DNA of 64,000 nt from Clostridiales bacterium (GTDB lineage Bacteria; Bacillota; Clostridia; Saccharofermentanales; Saccharofermentanaceae), in NCBI GenBank assembly GCA_017554745.1, contig JAFZHS010000013.1:262713-326712 (forward strand), given 5' to 3'. The notes below the pieces were generated by a model. The model was not told where the DNA came from. It did not search any database and saw only the letters and a program-made list of their open reading frames with translations. This document shows positions 17,248 to 26,102 of this stretch, one piece after another (the first letter of the stretch is position 1; the number at the start of each line of letters is the position of its first letter). The position numbers were made by a program, and so were the translations under genes.

Positions 17248-18357
17248 ATGTTTAATAATGCAATGGGGCTTATCTTAGCCGACAACAAAAAGATATCTCT
17301 TGGAGAACTCTCCAATCCCCGCGCTCTTTCCGCTATGCCTTTCGGCGGAAGATACAGGATCATAGACTTCATGCTCTCCAACATGGTCAATTCAGGCGTA
17401 AAGAACGTCGGACTTCTTACTTACAACAAGTACAAGTCACTGATGGACCACACGGGAACAGGTGCTGCATGGTCTCTCGACCGTAAGAACGACGGACTTC
17501 ATATCCTTCCGCCTTACGTAAACTCCGAGGCTACGAATATCAGTTCCGACGAAGAGCTTACGGGCGTTATCGATTTCTTAAGACAGTCACGTACTCCTTA
17601 TGTCATCGTTGCTGGCGCTAACGTTATCCTCAACACGACTTTCGATTCTTTCATCAAGTCCCATGAGGAATCAGGTGCAGACATCTCCGTCATGTATAAC
17701 CGTGACGGCACTAAGTTCGGCAATCCTTCTTACATCCTCGACATTGATGATGACGGCTTCGTAAGAGACATGCTCTATAATCCTGCAAAGGCTACATCAC
17801 CCAAGTGTTCACTCGGCATCCTGTGCCTGAGAAGAGATCTCCTGATCGACATCCTCGCCCGTCAGATGGCGCACGGACAGAGCCACTTTGGTATTCATTC
17901 GATCGTTAAGATGTTCGATGAATTCAAGGTCCACGGCTTCGAATATTCAGGCGTAGTCTTAAGGATCAACAGCGTACAGGCTTACTTCAATGCTTCGATG
18001 TCGCTTCTTACGGATTCAGTCAGAAACGACCTTTTCTGGAGCGGAAAGCCTATCTATACGAAGGTCAAGGACGAGGCACCTACACTTTACTTCGACAACG
18101 CAGAGATGAGCGATTCGATCGTTTCCGACGGTTGCCGCATCTACGGCAAGGTCGAGAGTTCAGTTATTTTCAGAAGTGTTACGATCGCGAAAAATACCAC
18201 AGTCAAGAACTGCGTAATCATGCAGGACGTTCACATCTCAGAGAACTGCCACCTTGAGAACGTAATCCTTGACAAGAACGCATTCGTAAGACCGGGCGTA
18301 AGACTTGTCGGACATCCCGACTATCCTATTGTCATAGGAAAAGGAGCAGGTATCTGA
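17248..18357 (+). CDS. glgD: glucose-1-phosphate adenylyltransferase, regulatory subunit GlgD
   Basis: GlgD is a catalytically weak or inactive paralogue that activates GlgC. The fold matches GlgC (FGGRYRIIDFMLSNMVNSGVKNVG) but the nucleotide-binding loop is degenerate: LILADNKKISLGEL replaces the LAGGxGxRL motif, so tight ATP binding is unlikely. The C-terminal part keeps the hexapeptide beta-helix (CRIYGKVESSVIF...). The length of 369 residues is usual. It lies 20 bases after glgC and two bases before glgA, the normal order in Firmicutes glycogen operons. Confidence 0.94.
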   Translation: MFNNAMGLILADNKKISLGELSNPRALSAMPFGGRYRIIDFMLSNMVNSGVKNVGLLTYNKYKSLMDHTGTGAAWSLDRKNDGLHILPPYVNSEATNISSDEELTGVIDFLRQSRTPYVIVAGANVILNTTFDSFIKSHEESGADISVMYNRDGTKFGNPSYILDIDDDGFVRDMLYNPAKATSPKCSLGILCLRRDLLIDILARQMAHGQSHFGIHSIVKMFDEFKVHGFEYSGVVLRINSVQAYFNASMSLLTDSVRNDLFWSGKPIYTKVKDEAPTLYFDNAEMSDSIVSDGCRIYGKVESSVIFRSVTIAKNTTVKNCVIMQDVHISENCHLENVILDKNAFVRPGVRLVGHPDYPIVIGKGAGI

Positions 18358-18359
18358 TT

Positions 18360-20039
18360 ATGGAAAAGAATATCAAAGTATTGTTCGCTTCATCGGAATG
18401 CAGCCCGTTCGTTAAAGTCGGCGGACTTGCAGACGTTGTCGGAAGTCTGCCTGTAGAGCTCAACAAGCAGGGCGTTGACGCACGTGTCATAATCCCGCTC
18501 TACAAGAAGATCAAGGTCAAGTACAGCGACAAACTCCACTTCCTCGGATGGAAGATGGTTCACATGGGATGGCGTTCGCTTTATGCGGGCCTTTTCGAGC
18601 TTGAGGTGAACGGCGTTGTATTCTACTTCATCGATAACGAGTACTATTTCAACTTCGATCAGATCTATGTTGATTATGTTTTCGATATCGAGCGTTACTG
18701 TTTCTACCAGAGAGCAGTACTGGACTTCATGGGAGACTTCATGAACTTTGAGCCCAATGTCCTTCACTGCAATGACTGGCAGACCGGCATGATGCCGATG
18801 CTCCTTGACTGTCACTTCAAGAAGAACGGCTATCACACCAACGTCCAGACGGTCTACACGATCCACAATCTTAAGTATCAGGGCGTTCATTCCATCGACG
18901 TCGTAAGAGAGATGTTAGATCTTCCTGACGATTATTTGAGAGAGGATTTCTGCATCAAGGATAAGGCCATCAACTTCATGAAGGCCGGTATCGTTTTCTC
19001 GAATTCCGTTACGACCGTATCTCCGACATATGCTTATGAGATCATGACCGATTACTACGGCGAAGGCCTCAACTACACACTGCAGAAGTATGCATATAAG
19101 GTATCCGGCATCATCAACGGAATGAATGATCTTGAATACGATCCTTCAAAGGACGATAAGATCCCGATGAAGTATTCCGTCAAGAATTACAAGGAAGGAA
19201 AGGCTGCCTGCAAGAAGTCACTGCAGGAGCAGCTTAACCTCGACGTCAATCCGGGCGCTCCTCTTTGCGCAATGATCTCAAGACTCGTAGACCAGAAGGG
19301 CCTGGATCTCCTGCTCTATGTATTGGAAGAAATGCTCTATGACGGCATGCAGGTCGTTATCCTCGGTACGGGCGACCCGTATTATGAGAGAGCTCTCGTA
19401 GATATCGCCAACCGCAACCAGGGCAAGATGTGCGCCTGCATCGATTTCGACAGCGGACTTGCGCATACGATCTATGCGGCATCCGACATTTTCCTTATGC
19501 CGAGTATCTTTGAGCCCTGCGGCCTCTCACAGCTCTGCTCCATGGCATACGGCTCTGTACCTGTCGTAAGAGAGACGGGCGGCCTTAAGGACACCGTAAC
19601 GCCTTATAATGAGTACACAGGCGAGGGTAACGGCTTCTCATTCGCAAATATCAACGCTCATGAGTTCCTGTTCGTTACCAAGTACGCTGCCGATATCTAC
19701 CGTCATAAGCCTGAGGTATGGGACAAGCTCATCGAGACAGGCATGAAGGGTGATTATTCCTGGAAGAAGAGCGCTGGCGAATATGCCGGTCTCTACTCGC
19801 TGATCACGGGCATTCCGAGGATCGAGGAAAAGCCTGCCGAAGCTCCCGTAAAGGAAGCTAAGAAGGAAGCTCCCGAGAAGAAGGCAGAGGCTAAGAAGCC
19901 CGCCGAAAAGAAGCCTGCTGCAAAGAAAGCTCCCGCTAAAAAGGCACCCGCCAAGAAGCCTGCAGCAAAGAAGGCTCCTGCCAAGGCTGAAGAAAAGAAG
20001 CCTGACGCAAAGGCTGACGACAAGGAGAAGAAAGCTTGA
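18360..20039 (+). CDS. glgA: glycogen (starch) synthase, ADP-glucose type, with a Lys/Ala/Pro-rich tail
   Basis: GlgA, a GT5 enzyme, extends alpha-1,4 glucan using ADP-glucose. The ADP-glucose-binding KVGGLADVVGSLP is near the N terminus, and the C-terminal domain holds MPSIFEPCGLSQLCSMAYG and RETGGLKDTV. The normal enzyme ends near residue 485. It is followed by about 70 extra residues rich in Lys, Ala, Pro and Glu (KKPAAKKAPAKKAPAKK type), like the tail on GlgB. AAGGAG lies 13 bases before the ATG. It overlaps the next gene by one base. Confidence 0.95.
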   Translation: MEKNIKVLFASSECSPFVKVGGLADVVGSLPVELNKQGVDARVIIPLYKKIKVKYSDKLHFLGWKMVHMGWRSLYAGLFELEVNGVVFYFIDNEYYFNFDQIYVDYVFDIERYCFYQRAVLDFMGDFMNFEPNVLHCNDWQTGMMPMLLDCHFKKNGYHTNVQTVYTIHNLKYQGVHSIDVVREMLDLPDDYLREDFCIKDKAINFMKAGIVFSNSVTTVSPTYAYEIMTDYYGEGLNYTLQKYAYKVSGIINGMNDLEYDPSKDDKIPMKYSVKNYKEGKAACKKSLQEQLNLDVNPGAPLCAMISRLVDQKGLDLLLYVLEEMLYDGMQVVILGTGDPYYERALVDIANRNQGKMCACIDFDSGLAHTIYAASDIFLMPSIFEPCGLSQLCSMAYGSVPVVRETGGLKDTVTPYNEYTGEGNGFSFANINAHEFLFVTKYAADIYRHKPEVWDKLIETGMKGDYSWKKSAGEYAGLYSLITGIPRIEEKPAEAPVKEAKKEAPEKKAEAKKPAEKKPAAKKAPAKKAPAKKPAAKKAPAKAEEKKPDAKADDKEKKA

Positions 20040-22162
20040 TGCCTTCAGAGAAGACACAGCATGAATTAAACGGATCAAATAAGGCGCGGTGCATGCATGC
20101 ATCGCGCCTTCCTGAGTACAGACAGCCGTTCGGGGCAAGACCGTGCGCTTCTGATGTCGAGATCTTTTTCGACTGCTACAAGGAAGCGGCCAACGTCACG
20201 TTCTGCTACACGTACGGCCTTTATGATTTCTCATATCACGAAGAACCGATGTATTCGGTATCGGGCCTGGGAAGATACCGCGTAGGACTTATGCTTCCTA
20301 ATGAACCGTCGATACTGTTTTACTGGTTCAGATTTAACTGCCCCGGCGATCTTGAAGGTCTTCCTGAGCATTTCAAGACTAATAACGGCGACTCATCCCT
20401 GATCACGCTCTACTACGGCGCATCTCTTGATCTGGCAGACGGTGAGGGCACTTTATACGATTGCCCGCCGAGGGTAGGCGCTGACGAAGACAAGTATCCT
20501 TATGCTTTCCAGATCACGGTATACAACAGGGATTTCAAAACGCCTGATTTTCTTAAGGGCGCCATGATGTATCAGATCTTTCCCGACAGGTTCTCGAGAG
20601 ATTCTTCGTTTGACTTCGCTAGAATGACAAGTCTCGACCCGAGGGAAGAGAGGATCTATCACGAGGACTGGAATGAGGATGTAGATACAAAGGGTAAGCC
20701 GGAGACAGGCTATCTTGCCTGTGATTTCTATGGCGGAAGCCTTAAGGGCATCGAGGAGAAGCTAGATTACATCAAAGAGCTCGGCATCAATGTCTTATAC
20801 CTGAATCCGATCTTCGAGGCCAGGTCTTCGCACAGATACGACACGGCTGATTATCTTAATGTCGATCCGATACTTGGCGGCACTGCGGCTTTTATGAGCC
20901 TTCAGAACGCTTGTAAGGAACGGGGCATTAAGATCATCTTAGACGGCGTATTCAGCCACACAGGCGCCGATTCGAGGTATTTCAACAAGTTTGACAGATA
21001 TGACGGCGTAGGCGCTTACAAGGCCTATAGAGACGGCGAGGAGAGCCGTTACCGCTCATGGTATAACTTCTACCGCAACGAAGACGGTTCCGTAGGATAC
21101 AGATCCTGGTGGGGATTCCCCGATCTGCCTGACGTCAATGAGAACGATCTGTCATACAGAAGCTTCGTTTTCGGTAAGGGCGGAGTGGTAGATACATGGA
21201 CTTCGAGAGGAGCTTCGGGCTTCAGGCTAGATGTGTCAGACGAGCTCCCGGACAGCTTTATCAGGCAGATGAGAACTACCGTCAAGGAAAAACTCGGCGA
21301 TGAAGGCGCGGTAATAGGCGAAGTATGGGAAGACGCTTCCAATAAGTGCAGTTACGGCTCGTACCGTGACTTCATGCTGGGAAATACCCACGATTCAGTT
21401 ATGGGATATACGTTCAGGCATATCCTGCTCGATTTCCTCTGCGGATATATCGATGCGGATATCGCTGACTCAAGATTCGAAGGATACCGCGAGCGCTATC
21501 CGATGGAAGCTTACTATGCGATGATGAACCTTGTGTCTTCACATGATGTCCCAAGGATCATGACGGCGCTGTCCAAGCCCTGCGATACTGACGACAGGGA
21601 TATCCAGCGCGGCTTCAAGGTCTCTTCACAGGACATTGACAGGGTATCATCTCTTGCCAAGATGGCATTTGCTTTCCAGACATGCTATATCGGTGCTTCG
21701 TGCATCTACTACGGAGACGAGATCCTCATGGAAGGATATAAGGATCCTTTCAACAGAAGGACTTACCCGTGGCACAAGACCGGATTAAGGCAGCAGGAGT
21801 CATTCGTTTTCTTCAAGCGTATCGCAGGCTTGAGGTCAGTGAACCAGTGCCTCAAGACCGGTTTCTACAAGACGCTTATGGCTGAAGGCGGTTCTTTTGC
21901 CATCGCAAGATATCTCAAGGAAGGCAAGGATGCATTCGGAAGGGACGCTTCCGGATCCAAAGCGATCGTACTCGTCATGAACCGTTCGGCTGAGCCGCTC
22001 TATGTCGATGCCGGCGAAAACTACGGCGCATATACATGTGTCCGCGCAGGCGATGACGAGGTGAGACCGCCTTTGTCTGAACAGCTTATAGTCGGAGGTG
22101 TCACCGGCGGAGTCAAAAAGCTCGGGATCAAGCCGTATTCAACGGTTTTCCTGGTATATTGA
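20039..22162 (+). CDS. GH13 alpha-amylase family enzyme, neopullulanase/cyclomaltodextrinase-like
   Basis: A 707-residue glycoside hydrolase. The N-terminal 170 residues form a beta-sandwich-like region ahead of the catalytic barrel (MMYQIFPDRFSRD marks its start). Conserved regions are DGVFSHTG, GFRLDVSDEL (nucleophile Asp), GEVWED (acid/base Glu) and SSHDVPR (Asp). It probably trims alpha-glucans or maltodextrins in the cytoplasm, since no signal peptide is seen. ATG 20039 sits in a TGATG overlap with glgA. Codons 15-24 lie in a 30-base near-perfect palindrome. Whether it debranches or degrades glycogen is unknown. Confidence 0.87.
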   Translation: MPSEKTQHELNGSNKARCMHASRLPEYRQPFGARPCASDVEIFFDCYKEAANVTFCYTYGLYDFSYHEEPMYSVSGLGRYRVGLMLPNEPSILFYWFRFNCPGDLEGLPEHFKTNNGDSSLITLYYGASLDLADGEGTLYDCPPRVGADEDKYPYAFQITVYNRDFKTPDFLKGAMMYQIFPDRFSRDSSFDFARMTSLDPREERIYHEDWNEDVDTKGKPETGYLACDFYGGSLKGIEEKLDYIKELGINVLYLNPIFEARSSHRYDTADYLNVDPILGGTAAFMSLQNACKERGIKIILDGVFSHTGADSRYFNKFDRYDGVGAYKAYRDGEESRYRSWYNFYRNEDGSVGYRSWWGFPDLPDVNENDLSYRSFVFGKGGVVDTWTSRGASGFRLDVSDELPDSFIRQMRTTVKEKLGDEGAVIGEVWEDASNKCSYGSYRDFMLGNTHDSVMGYTFRHILLDFLCGYIDADIADSRFEGYRERYPMEAYYAMMNLVSSHDVPRIMTALSKPCDTDDRDIQRGFKVSSQDIDRVSSLAKMAFAFQTCYIGASCIYYGDEILMEGYKDPFNRRTYPWHKTGLRQQESFVFFKRIAGLRSVNQCLKTGFYKTLMAEGGSFAIARYLKEGKDAFGRDASGSKAIVLVMNRSAEPLYVDAGENYGAYTCVRAGDDEVRPPLSEQLIVGGVTGGVKKLGIKPYSTVFLVY
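20081..20110. repeat. 30-base near-perfect palindrome at the start of the GH13 gene
   Basis: AAGGCGCG (20081-20088) and CGCGCCTT (20103-20110) enclose GTGCATGCATGCAT; the whole element is self-complementary except for one G-T pair. It lies inside the 5' coding part of the amylase gene, 42 bases after the glgA stop. No T run follows, so it is not a standard terminator. A strong mRNA hairpin here could lower expression of the last gene or protect the upstream message. Confidence 0.8.
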
Positions 22163-22235
22163 CCTGCCCTCTTAAATACGCCCGTTCCGCCTATTTTTGT
22201 AATATTGATTTTTTAAAAGATTGATATAATTGAAG

Positions 22236-22254
22236 TGCCGACAAGTAGTCGGCA
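22236..22254 (+). other. small hairpin in the capA-like leader
   Basis: TGCCGAC (22236-22242) and GTCGGCA (22248-22254) form a seven-base stem with a five-base loop, just after a perfect TATAAT (22225-22230) and 30 bases before the start codon. TTTCTACTTTTATT follows. It may be a weak terminator for the glycogen operon or a leader hairpin. Confidence 0.45.
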
Positions 22255-22284
22255 TTTCTACTTTTATTGAGAGGTATCGCTTTA

Positions 22285-23424
22285 ATGAAGCATTCCGGTG
22301 TTTTTAACAGGTTCAAGCTGCGCATGGCATTTGCCGCTGTGCTCGCGTTGTCTGTTGTCATGGCCGGATGCGCAGGCGATACAGCCGAGTCTGTTACGAG
22401 CGAGGGTACTGAGATCGAGCAGTCTGCCCATACAACGATCGTCCTTGAGACTGTTGCGACTGAGACGCCTGTTACCAACACTCCGACACCTTCTCCGACT
22501 CCTGTCCCTACGCTTACTCCCGAACAGCGCACGGTTACCGTGTCATTTGCAGGCGACTGCACACTTACACAGGATTACAGGGCTTCGGTAAATAAGTTCG
22601 ATTCCACGATCGGCGATGACATGACGTATTGCTTCAAGAATTGCGCTGAGCTTTTCCAGTCAGATGACATGACGCTCGTAAACCTCGAGAATCCCGTTAC
22701 TGAGAGGACGAGCCATAAGAATAACCAGTATATCTTCAGGATGAAGCCTGAGAACCTTGAGATGCTTACGGTCGCAGGTATCGAGTCAGTCAATATCGCC
22801 AACAACCATACACAGGATTTCCTCCAGGACGGACTTGAGGATACGAGAAAGAATCTCGATGATCACAACATCATCTGGAGCGACGATAAGAACGGCGCGA
22901 TCTTTACCACTTCGCGCGGCATCAAGATCGGCATGGTAGGCCTTGGCAATGACACGAGCGCTTCCCAGGTCTATAAGATCATCGACCAGCTCAGGGAAGA
23001 CGGGGCTGTCATTATTATCGCTTCCTGCCATTTCGGCCAGGAGGGCGTCTATGAGCCTACTGAAAGACAGAAGAAAGTAGCCCACGAGCTCATCGATTAC
23101 GGCGTTGATATCGTTGTCGGAACACACCCGCACCGTCTCCAGCCGATCGAAAAGTACAACGGCCATTACATCTTCTATTCGCTCTCGAACTTTTGTTTTG
23201 GTGGAAATTACTCATTATCAGACCCCGATTCTGTAATAATTCAATGCGATTTTATTATGGACGGGTCGGGCACTAAATGCGTAGACTATAGACTGAGGAT
23301 TTATCCTTATTCTCAGACTTCAACAAGACCCGGAAACGACTTCTGCCCGAAGCCTTACGCTTGGGAATCGGAAGAGTATTTCAGGGTCCTGTCGCGCCTT
23401 AACTGGGCGCAGGGCGACGAGTAA
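22285..23424 (+). CDS. CapA-family lipoprotein (poly-gamma-glutamate capsule type metallophosphatase fold)
   Basis: The protein starts with a lipoprotein signal (hydrophobic stretch then VMAGC), a Thr/Pro-rich linker (about residues 45-80), then a PGA_cap domain with the metal-binding-like motifs FAGDCTL, NLENPVT, NIANNHTQDF, SCHFGQE and GTHPHRLQP. CapA proteins help anchor or synthesise poly-gamma-glutamate; many homologues sit outside capsule operons with unknown role, and none of capB/C/E is here. The ATG at 22285 with GAGAGG nine bases upstream is preferred to the in-frame TTG at 22267. Confidence 0.88.
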   Translation: MKHSGVFNRFKLRMAFAAVLALSVVMAGCAGDTAESVTSEGTEIEQSAHTTIVLETVATETPVTNTPTPSPTPVPTLTPEQRTVTVSFAGDCTLTQDYRASVNKFDSTIGDDMTYCFKNCAELFQSDDMTLVNLENPVTERTSHKNNQYIFRMKPENLEMLTVAGIESVNIANNHTQDFLQDGLEDTRKNLDDHNIIWSDDKNGAIFTTSRGIKIGMVGLGNDTSASQVYKIIDQLREDGAVIIIASCHFGQEGVYEPTERQKKVAHELIDYGVDIVVGTHPHRLQPIEKYNGHYIFYSLSNFCFGGNYSLSDPDSVIIQCDFIMDGSGTKCVDYRLRIYPYSQTSTRPGNDFCPKPYAWESEEYFRVLSRLNWAQGDE

Positions 23425-23457
23425 CGCCCATACTATTTTTGAAGGCAGGTGCAGGTT

Positions 23458-23964
23458 ATGGCTGACAACAAAGTTCTCGTGGTAATGGGTTCCGATTCTG
23501 ATTTCCCCGTAATGGAAGGCTGCTTTAAGATGCTTAACAAGTTCGGCGTCGGATTCAAGGCAACTGTAGCTTCTGCTCACAGAACACCTGACAAGGCCAT
23601 GGCTCTTGCAAGAGGCGCTGAAGCTGAAGGCTTTAAGGTCATTATCGCAGCTGCAGGCCTTGCAGCTCACTTAGGCGGCGTTCTTGCTGCCAATACCGCA
23701 CTCCCGGTTATCGGAGTTCCCTGTAAGGGCGGCGCTCTTGCTGGTGTAGATGCTCTCTATGCGACAGTTCAGATGCCCACGGGCATTCCCGTAGCGACCG
23801 TAGCGATCGACGGCGGATCCAATGCCGCTATCCTCGCTTGCCAGATGCTCGCTATAAGCGATCCTGAACTCATGCAGAAGATCAAGGATTACAAGGCAAG
23901 CCTCGCTTCTTCAGTAGAGGAGAGAGATGCAAGACTTCAGCAGAAGATTGCTGAGATGAATTAA
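23458..23964 (+). CDS. purE: N5-carboxyaminoimidazole ribonucleotide mutase (class I PurE)
   Basis: PurE converts N5-CAIR to CAIR in purine synthesis. The start VLVVMGSDSDFPVME is the substrate-binding loop, with the active-site His in SAHRTPDKA and the conserved IAAAGLAAHLGGV. The length of 168 residues is normal. The ATG at 23458 with AGGTG six bases upstream is chosen over the GTG at 23449. No purK is adjacent; the N5-CAIR synthetase would be elsewhere. It is the first gene of a five-gene purine cluster. Confidence 0.95.
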   Translation: MADNKVLVVMGSDSDFPVMEGCFKMLNKFGVGFKATVASAHRTPDKAMALARGAEAEGFKVIIAAAGLAAHLGGVLAANTALPVIGVPCKGGALAGVDALYATVQMPTGIPVATVAIDGGSNAAILACQMLAISDPELMQKIKDYKASLASSVEERDARLQQKIAEMN

Positions 23965-24027
23965 GCGTTATTTGGAACGTGGGTCCATTAACATAGAACA
24001 ATTTAAGCAAAGGACGGAGACAGGCAA

Positions 24028-25434
24028 ATGAGCGGAGTTTTCGGATGTTATGACATCAAGGGAAGCAAACAGAATGTAACGAGAGATACTTACTACGGTA
24101 TTTTCTCCTTGCAGCACAGAGGACAGGAATCATGCGGTATCGCAGTTAACGACGATGGTTCTTTCCTGGTACATAAGGCTTCCGGTCTTGTTACCGATGT
24201 TTTCGATGAGGTCACATTATCAGCACTTGCAGGAACATGTGCTATCGGACATACAAGAGGCGGCTCCCCCAGAGAGAACGGCACGGATGCCATCCAGCCT
24301 ATCTCCATCAAGTCCCGCGTAGGCAATATCGCGCTTACATCTGATTCGGTCATCATGAATGCCAACAAGATCAGAGACGGTCTTAAGGACCAGGGCGCCA
24401 TCTTCCAGACAAATACAGATTCAGAGATCATCCTCTCACTGTTCTCCCGCAACAGGATCAGAACAGAGGACTGCGAGCACGCTATCCTTGAGACGATGAA
24501 AGAGATCCACGGCGTATATGCCATGGTATTCATGACAGAAGATAAGATGATCGGCGTCAGAGACCCCTACGGAATCAGACCTTTGATCCTCGGCAAACTC
24601 GGTGACAAGTATTACATCTCTTCCGAATCCTGCGCTCTCGACGCTATCGGATGCGAGACCGTAAGAGACTTCCTGCCCGGTGAGATCATCACTATCTCCA
24701 AGGACGGCATGAGCTCCATCCTTTACGACGAAGCAGTCGAAAAGAAGGACGCCAAGGTATGTGTTTTCGAGTATGTTTACGTCGCAAGACCTGACTCCGT
24801 TATCGACAAGATGTCCATCTTCGATTCAAGATACAGAGTAGGCATGGCCCTCGCAAAGGAGAGCCCTGCAGACGTTGATCTCGTCATCGGCGCACCTGAC
24901 TCCGGTAATGCCGCAGCTGAAGGTTTTGCAGCAGGTATGGGCATCCAGTACGGCGCAGGACTTCTCAAGAACAGATATGTCGGAAGAACGTTCATCAAGA
25001 GCACACAGCAGCAGAGAGAACTTGCAGTAAGAATGAAGTTCGCTGCTCTTAAGACAGCCATCAAGGACAAGAAGATCGCCATCGTTGACGACTCTCTTGT
25101 AAGAGGTACTACAACAAAGCACATCATCTCATTCTTAAGAGAGAACGGCGCCAAGGAAGTACACGTAAGACTTGCTTCTCCGCCGGTTAAGTTCGGCTGC
25201 TGCTACGGCGTTAACGCTTCTACAGAAGCAGAGCTCCCTGCGAGCACAAAGACCGTTGAAGAGATCCGTGAAATGATCGGTGCTGATTCACTCGCATACA
25301 TCAGCCTTGAGTCTTTGAGAGCTTCTCTTAACACTATCGACTGCGGCGTATGCTCCGCATGCTTCGACGGCAACTTCATCGCAGGCAAGCCTGAGGACGA
25401 TGAAGAGAGCATTCATAAGGTTAAATACAACTAA
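24028..25434 (+). CDS. purF: amidophosphoribosyltransferase, Bacillus type, with a degenerate glutaminase domain
   Basis: PurF makes phosphoribosylamine from PRPP and glutamine. The PRTase half is intact: KNRYVGRTFI and the PRPP loop VDDSLVRGTTT. Cysteines matching the Bacillus iron-sulfur ligands are present (VCVFEY, FGCCYG, CGVCSAC). The N-terminal glutaminase half is altered: Met is followed by Ser (MSGVFGCYD) where the mature enzyme needs an N-terminal Cys, and the oxyanion-hole HNG motif reads TSDSVIMN. Arg in GHTRGG and Asp in NTDSE are kept. A stop codon 24 bases upstream in frame excludes a missed longer start with Cys. Confidence 0.93.
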   Translation: MSGVFGCYDIKGSKQNVTRDTYYGIFSLQHRGQESCGIAVNDDGSFLVHKASGLVTDVFDEVTLSALAGTCAIGHTRGGSPRENGTDAIQPISIKSRVGNIALTSDSVIMNANKIRDGLKDQGAIFQTNTDSEIILSLFSRNRIRTEDCEHAILETMKEIHGVYAMVFMTEDKMIGVRDPYGIRPLILGKLGDKYYISSESCALDAIGCETVRDFLPGEIITISKDGMSSILYDEAVEKKDAKVCVFEYVYVARPDSVIDKMSIFDSRYRVGMALAKESPADVDLVIGAPDSGNAAAEGFAAGMGIQYGAGLLKNRYVGRTFIKSTQQQRELAVRMKFAALKTAIKDKKIAIVDDSLVRGTTTKHIISFLRENGAKEVHVRLASPPVKFGCCYGVNASTEAELPASTKTVEEIREMIGADSLAYISLESLRASLNTIDCGVCSACFDGNFIAGKPEDDEESIHKVKYN

Positions 25435-25453
25435 TTAACAGGAGACTACTTTA

Positions 25454-26074
25454 ATGAAGATAGCAGTGTTTGTATCAGGCGGAGGCACTAATCTCCAAGC
25501 GATAATAGACAATACCAAGGATGGTATCCTTAAGGATATTGAGATCGTTCTCGTGCTGTCATCTTCAAAGGATGCTTATGCTCTCGAAAGAGCTGCAAAC
25601 AACGGCATCAAGTCCTGTGTAGTTTCCAAGAAGGATTTTGATTCTATCGAGGCGTGGGATGAAGCAGTCGTTAAGGCTGTTGACGAGTCCGGAGCAGAGC
25701 TTATCGTGCTCGCGGGCTACCTGTCTTTGATGGGACCCAAGGTCGTTGCTAAGTATTCCAACCGCATCATCAATATCCATCCGGCTCTTATCCCTTCTTT
25801 CTGCGGCGCGGGAATGTACGGAATAAGGCCTCACAAGGCTGCTCTTGCAAAGGGCGTAAAGGTATCAGGCGCTACAGTACATTTCGTAAACGAGAATTAC
25901 GATGAAGGCCCGATCCTTCTGCAGAAGGCCGTAGATGTGCTGCCTGACGATACTCCCGAGACTTTGCAGAGAAGGATCATGGAGCAGTGCGAATGGAAGA
26001 TCCTGCCGCAGGCCATAAGGCTTATTGCAGACGGCAAAGTAATAATCGAGAACAACATCTGCTACGTTAGATAA
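25454..26074 (+). CDS. purN: phosphoribosylglycinamide formyltransferase (PurN)
   Basis: PurN formylates GAR with 10-formyl-tetrahydrofolate. The phosphate-binding SGGGTNLQAI is at the N terminus, the catalytic region reads NIHPALIPSF, and the folate loop reads SGATVHFVNENYDEGPI. The length (206 residues) is normal. AGGAG lies upstream of the ATG and the gene follows purF after 19 bases. Confidence 0.94.
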   Translation: MKIAVFVSGGGTNLQAIIDNTKDGILKDIEIVLVLSSSKDAYALERAANNGIKSCVVSKKDFDSIEAWDEAVVKAVDESGAELIVLAGYLSLMGPKVVAKYSNRIINIHPALIPSFCGAGMYGIRPHKAALAKGVKVSGATVHFVNENYDEGPILLQKAVDVLPDDTPETLQRRIMEQCEWKILPQAIRLIADGKVIIENNICYVR

Positions 26075-26102
26075 AACTGTTATTAAATTTTGGAGGTGCC
26101 AT

